This document shows positions 21,040 through 31,536 of a DNA stretch of 64,000 bases, in pieces. A model generated the notes under the pieces. That model did no database searches, had not been told where the DNA came from, and worked only from the letters and a program-made list of their open reading frames with translations. The stretch covers positions 744,001-808,000 of the forward strand of contig CM022377.1 in NCBI GenBank assembly GCA_011800155.1. The letters are read 5' to 3'. Source of the stretch: Flammulina velutipes (lineage: Eukaryota; Basidiomycota; Agaricomycetes; Agaricales; Physalacriaceae). The translations under genes were made by a program, and so were the position numbers. The first letter of the stretch is position 1. Each line of letters opens with the position of its first letter.

Positions 21040-21954
21040 TCCACAAGCATGTCTAATAGGATAGTTAGATGACTATATCCTAAAGGAGGATGATTTAGCA
21101 CGAACTTCATTTGCCTCCATCTAGGTGGAAGGGAAGGATCCACATGCGTCCCATTCACAATAGAATGCGGAGGTTCCAGTAACATCGAAGTCGGCGTTTT
21201 TTCTGCGGTAGGCCGATACTTAATCACAAAGGCTTGCCCGCCAATTGAGTTTTCCGAGCCAGGAAGAACGACGCCAGTAGTCACCCCTCCAGCGATAACG
21301 GACTCATAGGCATCGTCATGAGTGTTGAGACCATCCAGACTGCGAAGCCATGGCTGAATATTTCCATTCGGCGAATCAACGTCTATTGCACCGGACAAAG
21401 CGGGTAGGCCAGCCACGCCTATGTGGGTATGAAGATCAAAGATACTATACCAATCAGATACCTGTCTTCAAACGAAGGATAATAGAGACTCACCCCGGGG
21501 ATACCCAAGCACCTTGCGCGTCGTACTCGACGAAATCGGGGTACGATGCCAAGAGTGAAGGAGAAACAGAACCGATTTTCAGAATAAGGCCTTTATCGAG
21601 GAATATATCTCCTCTGACGACTTCATGGCCAGAAACGCGTCCAGTCCAAATTGTCGCGTTCTTGATGAACACGGGTTTGGTACCCTCGACGTATCGGTCA
21701 GATACAGTTCGACTTGAGAAATCTAGCGGGGGTCCTGGTTTCATATCGAGCTGGTGACATTTCTGAAGCGTCCCGGCTGCGTGAAAGGGTACTTTAGACA
21801 AGGGCCTATCCCATGGCCAGCTCATAGTGGAGACAGTTAGAAACTGAGTCGTCGCGCTCAAGAGGATCATTGTTCCAGCGGCCAGGCGAAGCGCCTTGAG
21901 GTATTGTTGTTTACGCCTGGGCTGGTAGTGCCCAGGCAGTATTTTATCTGACAT
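21040..21954 (-). pseudogene. Amidohydrolase (CE9-like), 5' part, severed by Plavaka element
   Basis: Exons 21954-21494, 21444-21106 and 21052-21040. The protein starts with a short basic tail and one membrane anchor or signal segment (LRLAAGTMILLSATTQF, about 22-38). It then shows the family entry SPGIFDLHTHIGV, whose HxH pair binds catalytic metal in amidohydrolases. The last piece reads KHACG and stops at the transposon boundary; reading on into the element meets a stop within about 11 codons. Fungal members of this family, about 930 residues long, are often called carbohydrate esterase family 9 or imidazolonepropionase-like; the substrate is uncertain. Confidence 0.8.
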
Positions 21955-22531
21955 GGTGGTCAGTGGGAACGTCGTGCTGCGCTCTGGCAGTGGTATAGAT
22001 CATAGATGTCACCGGCAGGCATTACGTTTGCCAAGGGATTGGTGAGCAAACAACTTGAACTTGAACGCGTAACGCGTTCCACTGGAAACCTCATGTCAAG
22101 GCGTTCTTGTCGACGGTCTCATAAATAAATAGCAAGAGACTACAGTATGTTCCTCTATTGTTTATGGTTTCAGCACTCAGGCTGGCCGGAAACTCCCAGT
22201 CAGCAATCGGCCATACATCGCTCTGTTACCTTTGTCATTCGATTCGAATCTCTGCTAAATGACTCTCTACCGCGACTGGAAGCTCAACGTATTTTTATGT
22301 CCTGCGATCGACTTGATTGGATCATTCTGCGCCACACTGTAACCAAGCAAGGGTCATGTGTTCCCGCCTTCTTCAAGTCTTGGATGATGTTGGATCACAC
22401 CGGGTGCCTGACTTACAATTACCTGGCCCGACGGACCTTGCGTTTCTTGCTTTCTACTACCACCTGCCCACCAGCGCTCCTACGTTCCCAGTAAATCCCT
22501 TCTTTTTCAAGCACATTCTTTCAAACACACA
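21955..22531. other. Intergenic, divergent promoters
   Basis: This 577-bp stretch lies between the start of the minus-strand amidohydrolase and the plus-strand Kre9-like gene. Short open frames only; no repeat or RNA gene recognised. Confidence 0.4.
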
Positions 22532-23385
22532 ATGTTCTGTAAATCTACCCTTCTTTCTTTGGCTTCTCTCGTATCCGTCGTCCTGGCCGACGTTTCTGTG
22601 AGCCCCGCCTTCTACTTGTCTACTCCGATTGACATTCTTCGCGTTTTAGATTACATGGCCCACCGAAACGGCTGCGATGACTGGCGGCTTCCCGTACAAC
22701 GTTACCTGGCTCGACGATAACAAAGGGACGTATGACATGGCTGACTTTGGCCTGTCCCAGTTCTCAATCGCCATTGGGGACTCGACCGAGCAGGTACGCA
22801 GACCTTACGAACAACCGTATCCTAGTACTAACGCGCCCAAGATCATCCTCCAAGTCATAGGAACAGACATCGACGTTTCTACCACTCAGATGTTTGAGTT
22901 CACCTTGGATCCTAGCATTGGGCCGGACGGCGCCGAATAGTGGGTTCTTCGATTGAAAATTGTTTCTCACTATTCAACAACCCAACAGTTTTATCCGCGT
23001 CGATTCGAACAACCTCTCCCGCAGCAACGGGTACAAGGAACAAGCCTTCTCTTCGAAATACTCGTTAGTCCCATTCCTCCTATCATCTCGATGTGTACGA
23101 CACCTAACATCTTTAAGGCTGGACGGTATGACTGGCACTCTTGACGCCAAAGCAGCCGCTCTCCTGGCAGATTCGAAAGACGAAGAAACAAACACCGCTA
23201 CTACTGCTACGCCCACTCGTCGCGTCTACACCACCCGAACGACGACGGCAGTTCCCACTGCGTCAATCTCCGTCGATGCCGAGAGCGCGAATGCTAGCGT
23301 AGACACCGACGGCGCTGCTGGCCTTCGTCCAGACTTCTGGATCGCTGGATTGGTCGTGTCGTTCGGAATGGTCTTTTTTGCTTAG
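22532..23385 (+). CDS. Kre9/Knh1-like GPI-anchored cell-wall protein, paralogue 1
   Basis: Exons 22532-22597, 22650-22793, 22842-22939, 22989-23063 and 23118-23385 give 216 residues. It has an N-terminal signal peptide (MFCKSTLLSLASLVSVVLA), a Kre9/Knh1-type Ig-like domain (FPYNVTWLDD, IDVSTTQMFEFTLDPSIGPD, YFIRVDSNN), a Ser/Thr-rich linker, and a hydrophobic tail (LVVSFGMVFFA) fitting a GPI signal. Such proteins are secreted and sit on the membrane or in the wall; some yeast relatives are needed for beta-1,6-glucan synthesis. The five-exon layout matches the paralogue at 42814-43687, which shares FIRVDSN and SIGPD. Confidence 0.82.
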
Positions 23386-24076
23386 CTCTAAGTGGTCCGG
23401 TATCATTTTGTAACACTGTGATATAACATATTGGGATGAGGTGCAGACACTCATATCAGCGAACGTCGTGGAACGGCTTCTGAAATATGGAAGCAGATAT
23501 CCGAAAACCAACCGAAATTCTTCCTTGGACATGCGGAATGTCTCTCGTCAGATTCAAATCTTCTCTTACAGTACTACTTCTCGCCACGTAACCGTTGGGC
23601 ACTTTACGCCACACTAGCAGACAAGTGCAACTATCTTTGAACGTCGTGGGCTGTGGGGTGTTCAATCTCAAACATATTGTGACGAATGTTGGGGATACAT
23701 GGCAATAGTGGAGGCTACTAGTGAGGCTTCGTCCTACATCTTCCCGACTTCATCATGATAACCTGGCGCCAGATACTTATCTACATCTTGTTTAGTGGCG
23801 TTTCGCTCTCGCCCTTCCAGCATTATTTTCGACGTCTGTTAGGTCTCCTTATCCTAGAGGTGCTTGGGACGTGACTGGAGGGAAACGTTCTCTTCCGTGT
23901 CGTAATCGTCTTTCTGCTGGGCACCGCTCGCCCTTACGAAGAGGCCTTACAGAGCTTACTTCCAGGCAAGTATTGAACGTTTACATAGTAGGCAACCGTT
24001 AAGTGGATGACTGAGAATTGTATAGGCATCACGATGACTATTCGAAGTCCAAATTCACACACAGCCCCTCTGGTTC
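23386..24076. other. Intergenic
   Basis: Between the Kre9-like gene and a PEBP-like remnant. Only short frames without recognisable content. A minus-strand stretch near 23720-23830 may belong to the degraded gene upstream. Confidence 0.35.
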
Positions 24077-24313
24077 CTACTCCTTTCCACCATAGTTGAA
24101 CATGAGGGTATCGTGGTGAGTTTGCCAGCGTATAACACGACACTTGGTCCACCAGCCACGATACTGCAATGGAACATCCGGATCCACGAGCATGAGTGTG
24201 AACATCGGGGCGCTGCCGTCCATGTTGATTGGGGGACCAATCCTATATCCCATCCGACTCGGCGGGATGCCATGAGGAATCCCGCGAGGACGAGGAATGA
24301 CCTCGACAAATGA
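24077..24313 (-). pseudogene. PEBP-like (phosphatidylethanolamine-binding protein) fragment
   Basis: On minus, after a possible acceptor (CATAG) at 24314, one frame runs to a TAG at 24077-24079. It contains GSAPMFTLMLVDPDVP, which fits the PEBP signature (aromatic, two aliphatics, then DPDxP). The expected following WxH and GPxPP regions are missing or in other frames. Further upstream on the same strand an ATG near 24734 begins MMSEDQAEIIIETA with a donor, but I could not connect the pieces. It is either a decayed PEBP gene or a multi-exon gene I failed to assemble. Confidence 0.4.
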
Positions 24314-25105
24314 CTATGGGCGCAGGTGAGGAAGACATTGACGATAGACCTTTGGCTTGAAGCGATATTCATCTGTGTTCTTTATGTCGGATACACCGAG
24401 TTCATTTACTCTGTAGGACTTGAGGTCTGTTGTGCTGAAATAGGAGGGCAGCTGCCGAGCTACGCGGTACAGACAAAAGGCTGCGCATTGTAGTGGCGTC
24501 CATGTCAGTGTCTGAAAGGGTAGTTGACTGGGTGGGATAAAGGCTTGCACTAACCAGGACCTAGTACAGCGATTCCGATTGTGGGCTTTTATGTAGCGTC
24601 CAGAGTGGTAGCTCTTTCCTATGGGAATCTTGGAACTGGTAGGTATGTCAACTAATTATGAGAAAGAAGTATCGCATTGGCTCGGATGTACTTGCAGTTT
24701 CGATGATAATCTCAGCCTGATCCTCGCTCATCATGGGGATTGGGGCAAATGCCGCTCGATAGATGCTATAGCGTCGAATTTTATACGCTATTCTTAATTT
24801 CTTTTGGTACTTTTAGGAGATGGTGCGTTCGTGGCGTCTGGCAAAAGGCCGAATGCCTATTGGAAAAGGAACGGGCCGATGGACCGAGATTCATTTACGC
24901 TTTCGACGTTGGTTTCATCTGAACTTCGAACGTCCAACATTCAAATTTCAACAAATGTGCACCATCATTCTTTGTCTATGGCGTGAAGCAAGATTCAGCT
25001 GGAAGAATCCCGCGTACTAGGACAGAGTACAGCCTCCGGCAGATCACGTTGCGGGAATGCCAATTCTCTGCCAAGTCATCTCTTATCCTCTGTCTTCCTA
25101 CCATC
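24314..25105. other. Unresolved region upstream of PEBP fragment
   Basis: The minus-strand frame 24550-24314 is open and may be another exon of the PEBP-like gene, but it has no family motif I can name. The last part is the promoter of the plus-strand CYSTM gene. Confidence 0.3.
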
Positions 25106-26307
25106 ATGTCGTACGCTCCTCCCTCAGGTTTGAACGCAATGCAATACTGTTGGATTTTGTCTGACGATACTTTAGGGCCTCCTCCTCCAGCACAGGACTC
25201 CCATCTTTCTCCTCAAGGTAACGAATGTATACCAGGCTTAAGTCGGCCAGCTTACGGTGTATCAATACCAGGTCCTCCCCCTCCGGTCAATTCCTACCCA
25301 ACGCCTCAAGGTACGTATCGTCTCTCTATGTCGTACGATATTTCTCATTTTATTTATCACAGGACCTCCCCCGGCGGCTGAAGGTTATCAATCACCACAA
25401 GGTAGATGGAAGGAACGGACAGGCTGTTCTTTGCCTAACACTACTTAACAGGTCCCCCTCCTCCTGTGGGGTCTTATCCTTCTCCTCAAGGTACGAGCTA
25501 GTGTAAAATGGCACCGGTTTGCAAAGTGCTTATTCCTTCAAGGCCCTCCACCGAGTCAAGGCTACCAACCACCTCAAGGTACTAACAGAGTCAAACTCGT
25601 ATTGTCTTGAGCTCACGCGTAGCCTTGCAGGACCGCCTCCCAGCCAGTCGTATCCATCCCCGCAAGGTATGAACTACTCTTACCCTGTGTGGACGGTCAC
25701 CTCAATATCTCACAGGACCTCCTCCCGGCGGCCAGGGCTATCCATCTCCTCAAGGTCGGCTGAAGGGAACATCTTCTGATTCTTCATACTGAAATGCTGA
25801 TTAAATACCGAAACTAGGCCCTCCGCCAGGCCACGACGGTGGTTATTACCCTCCCCAACCCCAAGTTTGTCATACGTCTTTCGTCAACTCCTGTAGCGCT
25901 TAACAAACGCTTCTTAGGCTCCGCAGCAATCGTACCAAGGTGGCGGCGGTTATTTCCCACCTACCGGTCCTCCTCCTGGTGGATACGAGAACAAAGGACA
26001 CGACGGCTACTATCAAGGACAACCTCCCTATGGTCAAAGCCCATATGCACAGAGTCCCCAAGGATATCAGCCACAACCTCATCCCCAGCTGCAACCACAG
26101 ACTGTGATTGTGTAGGTTATCATCAATTGTCGCTCGTCGTCTCGCTAACTTTGGGTATAGCCAACAGAAGAGCAGCGGTGGCGGACCTGATCCTTGTATG
26201 GCATGCCTTGCGGGTATCTGCTGCTTCTGTTGTGCTGACGGTGCGTTGAGATTTTCTTATCGTGTGGATCGCAGCTGACTTGATACATAGCTCTTTGCGA
26301 TTTCTAA
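25106..26307 (+). CDS. Pro/Gly/Tyr-rich CYSTM-tail protein with one repeat per mini-exon
   Basis: Twelve exons: 25106-25127, 25176-25217, 25272-25310, 25363-25401, 25452-25490, 25543-25578, 25631-25666, 25716-25754, 25818-25864, 25918-26111, 26161-26240, 26291-26307; 209 residues. Exons 2-8 are 36-42 nt long, enter and leave in phase 1, and each encodes one unit of the type GPPPPVNSYPTPQ. A longer PPG/Tyr/Gln-rich exon follows, then the C-terminus CMACLAGICCFCCADALCDF, a cysteine-rich CYSTM-like membrane module. Proteins of this kind are small, membrane-associated and often stress-linked; the exact role is unknown. The regular exons mean that repeats were gained by exon duplication. Confidence 0.8.
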
Positions 26308-26558
26308 TGTTTGGACGTGGCGAAGTATAAATGTACATCAAAATATCTCTCTGGTTTTATCAACAGGTTTTGTGGGCCCTACAGCGTGCGTATATATGGT
26401 CACTGGTTGGAGCCTCCATGTTTTGAGCGCGTGAGAAATCCAGAGAAGCAATATTGTTCGGTACAGTGTACCATCACGTGCGTTATCCAGTCGTCTTTTA
26501 CGTGCCTCTTAGTTGCTAGTCGTTTCTTATCCACCAACCACGACGACCATTATCCGCA

Positions 26559-27995
26559 ATGCATTCGCCTATCGACCTCAAACAGCATTGCATTGCGTTG
26601 TTTGTCGAATCTGTACAGGATCCATCGCAACCCAAAAATTGTGGCGAATGTCTTCTTGGATGCGTTTCAACCATCTTTCTTTCCTCGGACGACATCAGCC
26701 ACCTTCAGCTCGTTGACTTCTTCGACGCGGCTGTTCGACTCCTCACTGCCAATCGCACGTCGAAAGAACTCTCCAGCCTCATCCACTCGCTCACGCAATG
26801 TTCCTGCGATATGGCCATTCCGCATGTCCAGCTACTCCATATTCAAGGCGCGCACAATCCAATCAACTCGCAAAACTCAGCATTTGCGCTGGTGGAAACG
26901 TTGTTCACACGGGTCGCCCATGTCCTCGCGTCCACCGACCAATCCCACCTTGCCAAGGGCAACGAAAGCCACTGGCCAAGAAATGTATCCGACATTGTCG
27001 TCTATTCGCCTGAAATTCTGGTTGAATCAGTCAGAATGTGGATGACTGTCCTTCCCAATCCCGCATCTCTCGACTTTCTTTGCCGCGCCCTCCTTGTATG
27101 TGGCGAACCACTTGTTCACGCGCTCGTAGACTCGCAAGAGTTTCTCAGGCATCTCAATGTCGCCATTCTTGCTATCGTGCAGCGCACTAGAGAGTCCCAG
27201 GGCCCGCTGCCTACGTACGGCCCTAACGAGGAGTGCATCCCCATCCTCACTATCTGCTGCCTCTTAAGCAATTTCGTGGCCTCCGTCCGCCCCAGCCACA
27301 TGATCAGCGCCTGGGCGCGTGACTCCAACATTCAACATGAACTCCTTCGCACCTTTCGCAACCTGCTCGACCTACTTCGTGAACCCGCTCAAAGGCCGAA
27401 GCTACGCATGCAGCCGAAGGTCATACCAGCATTTGGCGGAATCCTTGTCTACCTGGGCACCCTCGTAACCGACGAAATGGACCTCCCCATCCCGCCCGAG
27501 CTGGAGCCAGATATGTGGCTCCGTCTTGAAATGAGCGATTCCAGAATCGAGGCTGGTCTCAAGGAGATGGAGAGGCTTCTTCTGAACGACGTCAAGTGCG
27601 GTTCACCGCGTTGTATTCGTGCGGCCCTTCACCAGAAGGCGGGGCCGTTCCGTCGGTGCACTGGGTGTTATGTCATGTCGTACTGCAGCACCGATTGCCA
27701 GGTCACCGATTGGAAGAACAAAGAGGTGCCCCACAGGCAGGCGTGTCCGGTCATCCAACGTGCTGCTAAAGAGGGTGGGATCGACGTTAATGTTCCGGTC
27801 GTCTTTTGGCTTCTGGCTAAAAGGAGGCTGCTCAACGGGGACTTCATCAAGGATGAAGCAGCGTTGGAAATCTTCGGAAAATGGGGCGAGGAGGGAGACA
27901 AAAGAAGGAAGAATCCATTCAAAATGGCTTTGCCTGGTGGTTTGGACGCGAGCAAATTGAAATGGAGCTTTTCGAATGATTCTGATTCTGATTAG
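26559..27995 (+). CDS. MYND-type zinc finger protein
   Basis: A single-exon gene of 478 residues starting at ATG 26559. The first 340 residues are helical and without a named domain. A MYND finger lies at about 347-398, with Cys pairs in KCGSPRC, RRCTGCYVMSYCSTDCQ and a final HRQACP. The tail is acidic and Ser-rich (SFSNDSDSD). MYND fingers bind proline-rich peptides in partner proteins. Mushroom genomes carry many such proteins of unknown role, and I cannot say more. It is one of the few intronless genes here. Confidence 0.82.
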   Translation: MHSPIDLKQHCIALFVESVQDPSQPKNCGECLLGCVSTIFLSSDDISHLQLVDFFDAAVRLLTANRTSKELSSLIHSLTQCSCDMAIPHVQLLHIQGAHNPINSQNSAFALVETLFTRVAHVLASTDQSHLAKGNESHWPRNVSDIVVYSPEILVESVRMWMTVLPNPASLDFLCRALLVCGEPLVHALVDSQEFLRHLNVAILAIVQRTRESQGPLPTYGPNEECIPILTICCLLSNFVASVRPSHMISAWARDSNIQHELLRTFRNLLDLLREPAQRPKLRMQPKVIPAFGGILVYLGTLVTDEMDLPIPPELEPDMWLRLEMSDSRIEAGLKEMERLLLNDVKCGSPRCIRAALHQKAGPFRRCTGCYVMSYCSTDCQVTDWKNKEVPHRQACPVIQRAAKEGGIDVNVPVVFWLLAKRRLLNGDFIKDEAALEIFGKWGEEGDKRRKNPFKMALPGGLDASKLKWSFSNDSDSD

Positions 27996-28044
27996 TTGTA
28001 TTACCTATAGAACTGTTGTACAATATACAAAGACCGCCCAAACT

Positions 28045-29033
28045 TTACTCTCCTGTATAGTGGCGAGCAAACAGATCATTCTGCATCCATATCACCTTGG
28101 AAAGCGTTCAGCGAATGATACACAAGGAGGAGGTATATTCTTACCTTGTTGATAGACGCGATAGCATCTATCTTTTCTTGCATGCTCAGCTTTTCCTCGT
28201 CCAGTGATAGGATCGCCGTCTGCAGAACTGTAAGGACCCAGCCCAACGTCAACGCACAGTCACGATCTACCTTTCTGTCAGTAAAAAGTGACAGTCAAGA
28301 TTGAAGATATACATACATGGAACATGTAGAGGCGATACATGAGCTCTATGCTTGAAGCTCTTCACGCCAGTGTGCATTATCCCGACCTTGTCGAGGTATT
28401 GGAAGGTTTTAACGGAGGTGTAATCGGAGGTCAGGATTCGTCGTGCCCATGTTTTCATAAAGATCTGAGAGGGAGTTGAGCATCACGGTCATGTTCGAAG
28501 GGGTAGAATTACCTTGCGGTAGACGAGCTGGGGTGAGTCCAAGGTGAGATCTTCTAACGTAGAAGGTAATGGCCCATCGAAGCCGTCGTTACGCTCAAGA
28601 AATACCTATATTTTGGTGAGGATCACATCAAAAAAGGATGAGGCAACACACGCACCTGCTTCGTCACGTCAAACTCAAACAGCTTGGCATAAAGCCTATC
28701 GACCACCGGTGGAATGGATTCGTAGACGAGAGGAGCGACTTTACTAAGGATCTCCTGGTCATAGCGTTTGAAACCAAGGAAGTCTTTGAGGTAAGTCATC
28801 CGGGCAGCGATGGATGTGCGCAGGAGCTCCGGGTCGACTTCCTGTGTTGACGGATTCAGATCTGGAGGGGGTGCGGACGCGCCAGTGACCGGGCAGACTG
28901 CGTCCTCGGAGTCGGCTAGAGAGCCACTGGCAGGGCATCGGGGATGGGGCGTCGCCTGGCCATCTTCAGGTATCGACTCCGAATTGGAGAGGTTGATATC
29001 TTCGATCCTGGGAAGAGTGTCGACGGTAGCCAT
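28045..29033 (-). CDS. Globin-sensor / protoglobin-like heme protein
   Basis: Exons 29033-28656, 28605-28513, 28464-28317, 28266-28145 and 28095-28045 give 263 residues. After a disordered 65-residue leader comes the globin-sensor fold: TYLKDFLGFKRYD, PLVYESIPPVVDRLYAKLF, then VGIMHTGVKSFKHRAHVSP with the likely proximal His, and a closing NKVIWMQNDLFARHY. Single-domain protoglobins bind heme and small gases (O2, NO, CO); fungal ones have no attached signalling domain, as here. The function is probably gas sensing or detoxification in the cytosol. The acceptor before YRDCAL was chosen because nearer AG sites give stops. Confidence 0.85.
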
Positions 29034-29073
29034 TGTTGTTAGAGATTGGAGGTTTTGGAGCTACGAGAGTTGG

Positions 29074-29081
29074 TATATATA
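29074..29081 (-). promoter_or_regulatory. TATA box of protoglobin-like gene
   Basis: TATATATA about 41-48 bp upstream of the ATG at 29033 on the minus strand. Confidence 0.55.
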
Positions 29082-30027
29082 CAAGGTGACGAGGACCAAT
29101 AGGTGGTGTCCAATTGTACCCCGGTGTCTAGACCAAACGAATTTACAGACAGCCGAGACTCAAGTCCAGACCGTGTTGGTGGCAAAGAGAGCATCGCATT
29201 TGACAACTCGTCGGTATGATACGTCGGCGAGAGACGGATGAGAGAGGACTAGACGCCAGTTGTACGCAAGCATAATCATGAGCTCAGCCGTTTGTCAACG
29301 TTGTCAGAGGAGGAAGAACATTAGAAGTTTCCACGCTTGAATTCCAGCGGGTGTCGGCAATCACTGTCCTATTCGAAGACATACATACTTGCATTCATTG
29401 AAGAGATGATAGTCTCTTTGGCCAGGCAAAGGATAAGAGGTGAGCGGGGGGCGCGGCCCGACTTTGGAGCCATTGTAAGAGAACTTTAGGGTTAGGGTCT
29501 CAAGATCTTTGCTCTTACCATGATTCTCAACTGGCCATGGATGTTGTTGTTCCTCGAAGCTTCAAGATCAAGCCTCAAACGTACCCGTAAGAACCACGCT
29601 ACAGAAAAAACCATCTGCCAGTCGAAATGGAAGCTCTGATCTTTGCCCAGTATTGTTCGCTGAACATCCACAATTCATTCATTCTTCGTTCGTGTATATT
29701 ATACTGAAAATACGTACTTTTCTGGTATATGACAAGAATTTCAGCGCGGTTCGAGACGCGCGTTTGGATAATTCGTCGACGATGAAGTATGCGTCATTGA
29801 TCCTCGCCACGTGAGTGCCAATCGTGGTACTCTGCCTTTCGCGAGGACGATGGATCAAGGCCTTTTACATACCGACAGGTATGTTCTAATTTACAGCTCG
29901 ATACACGAGAGCTTAGTTGTACCTCTTTAGCGACCGATAAAGCTGCGACCTAGACAAGGATTGCGCCATCATTCCCTCATTTCCAAGGTCCAAATTCCGT
30001 CTTCGCTTTCTGCCATCTACCACCACC
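29082..30027. other. Intergenic, divergent promoters
   Basis: Nearly 1 kb between the divergent protoglobin and 2OG-oxygenase genes. No credible ORF. A short telomere-like stretch (TTTAGGGTTAGGG) at 29485-29497 is isolated and not an array. Confidence 0.4.
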
Positions 30028-31536
30028 ATGTCCCTCGACTTTACCTCCGTCCCAGTGCTTGACTACTCTCTATCCCTTTCCCCGGCTACCCGACCCCAAT
30101 TCGTAGAACAGCTCCGCAACGCCGCTATCAATGTCGGCTTCCTCTACCTCTCTCATACTTCCGTCGACCCCAAAGTCATCGATGATGTTATAAGCTATGT
30201 TCCCAAAATGTTCTCGTTGCCCGAAGAAGAAAAGGAAAGAATCCGTATGCGGAACTCGCCCCATTTCCTTGGGTACTCGAGATTCGGAGCGGAATTCACA
30301 AAAGGGAAGGTAGATATGCGGGAGCAGTATGATATCGCGACGAAACATGAATGCCAGTGGAAAGAGGGGGACCCAGAGTATAGGAAATTATGGGGACCGT
30401 CGCAGGTAGGTCACCGACGTTCAATTCCAATTCCGACTCTGACTTGTCCCTTGTCAGTGGCCCAAAGATGACCTGATCCCGGGGTTCCGACCAGTCTTTG
30501 AGACGTACTTGGAGCAGGTCCAAGTGTTGGCAGATGATTTTGTGACAGTCCTGGCCGAAGCACTGGGCCTGGGTCTAGAGGGTCTGTCCAAATTCTATGA
30601 CGAACCGAAGCGGATGCAGCATCGTAGTAAGATTGTGCAGTATCCCGTCGTCAAAGATCAATCTTCGTCTAATCAAGGCGTCGGACCGCACTACGATGCA
30701 GGATTTGTCACCGTCGTATGAGTCGTTTCACAGCGCTCTCATATGTGCACTAATGAGTCCCGGTAGCTGCTACAAGCTTCGCCACACCAGGGTCTACAAG
30801 TTCAAAACCTAAACGGTGAATGGATAGACGCCAAACCAATCCCTGGAACATTTGTTGTACGTTATCTTGTCCTCGAATTCAGATGACCCGCGGCTCATTT
30901 CACACCTATTCAGATTAACTTTGGACGAGGTACGCCACGTCCGGGTACCGGGGTTCAATTCTTCTGTGTACTGATGTCATATCATAACATAGCTCTGGAA
31001 TTCGCCACACAAGGTATCGTGCGGGCGACTTCACACCGTGTTCTCTCCCCACCGTTTGGAGAACCGAACCCGCGCTATTCTGTGCCGTTCTTCCATAACA
31101 TTGGCCTCGATGTTCGGGTCGCCGATCCCCAATATCGGCTAGATTGTAAGTTTCTTCAGCTTTTTGTCGTTATTCCGATGTGAACCACGGTACATACCCC
31201 ACAGTCCCCGATGAAATCATTCAGCTACGCGATAAACGCGGGAACCTCGCAGATTCTGATTGTGAGCGCGACACCTTCCTCTCCAACCTCCCGCAACTGA
31301 CCCACGCCATTTTCTCAAAGCCGTGAACTTTACAGAATTTGGAACAGAATCCTCGGGGCATGTGAATCTGATTGGAAGAGTGAAGTACGTGCTTTCCCCC
31401 GATGTTCAATGTGTATCACTCTGTTTACCGGGATTTTGTAATTAGGAGCCACCCCGATGTGGGGGAGCAGCATTATCCAGCGCTGTTCAGACAGATATTT
31501 CCTGATGGGCTACCTGATCACGGCACTGCGTACTGA
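30028..31536 (+). CDS. 2-oxoglutarate/Fe(II)-dependent oxygenase (isopenicillin N synthase-like)
   Basis: Eight exons: 30028-30405, 30458-30715, 30767-30856, 30914-30929, 30993-31145, 31205-31261, 31321-31384, 31446-31536; 368 residues. Exon 4 is only 16 nt (encoding INFGR with its neighbours). The N-terminal DIOX_N domain (VPVLDYSLSL...FLYLSHTSV) is followed by the catalytic jelly roll: GVGPHYDAGFVT supplies His and Asp for iron, ATSHRVLSP the second His, and RYSVPFF the Arg-x-Ser that holds 2-oxoglutarate. It is a soluble enzyme of the family that includes ACC oxidase-like and IPNS-like fungal proteins; the substrate is unknown. No biosynthetic cluster surrounds it. Confidence 0.87.

Noticed and set aside
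29485..29497. Telomere-like TTTAGGGTTAGGG
   Set aside because: Only two units, isolated between two ordinary genes; not a telomere or interstitial array.
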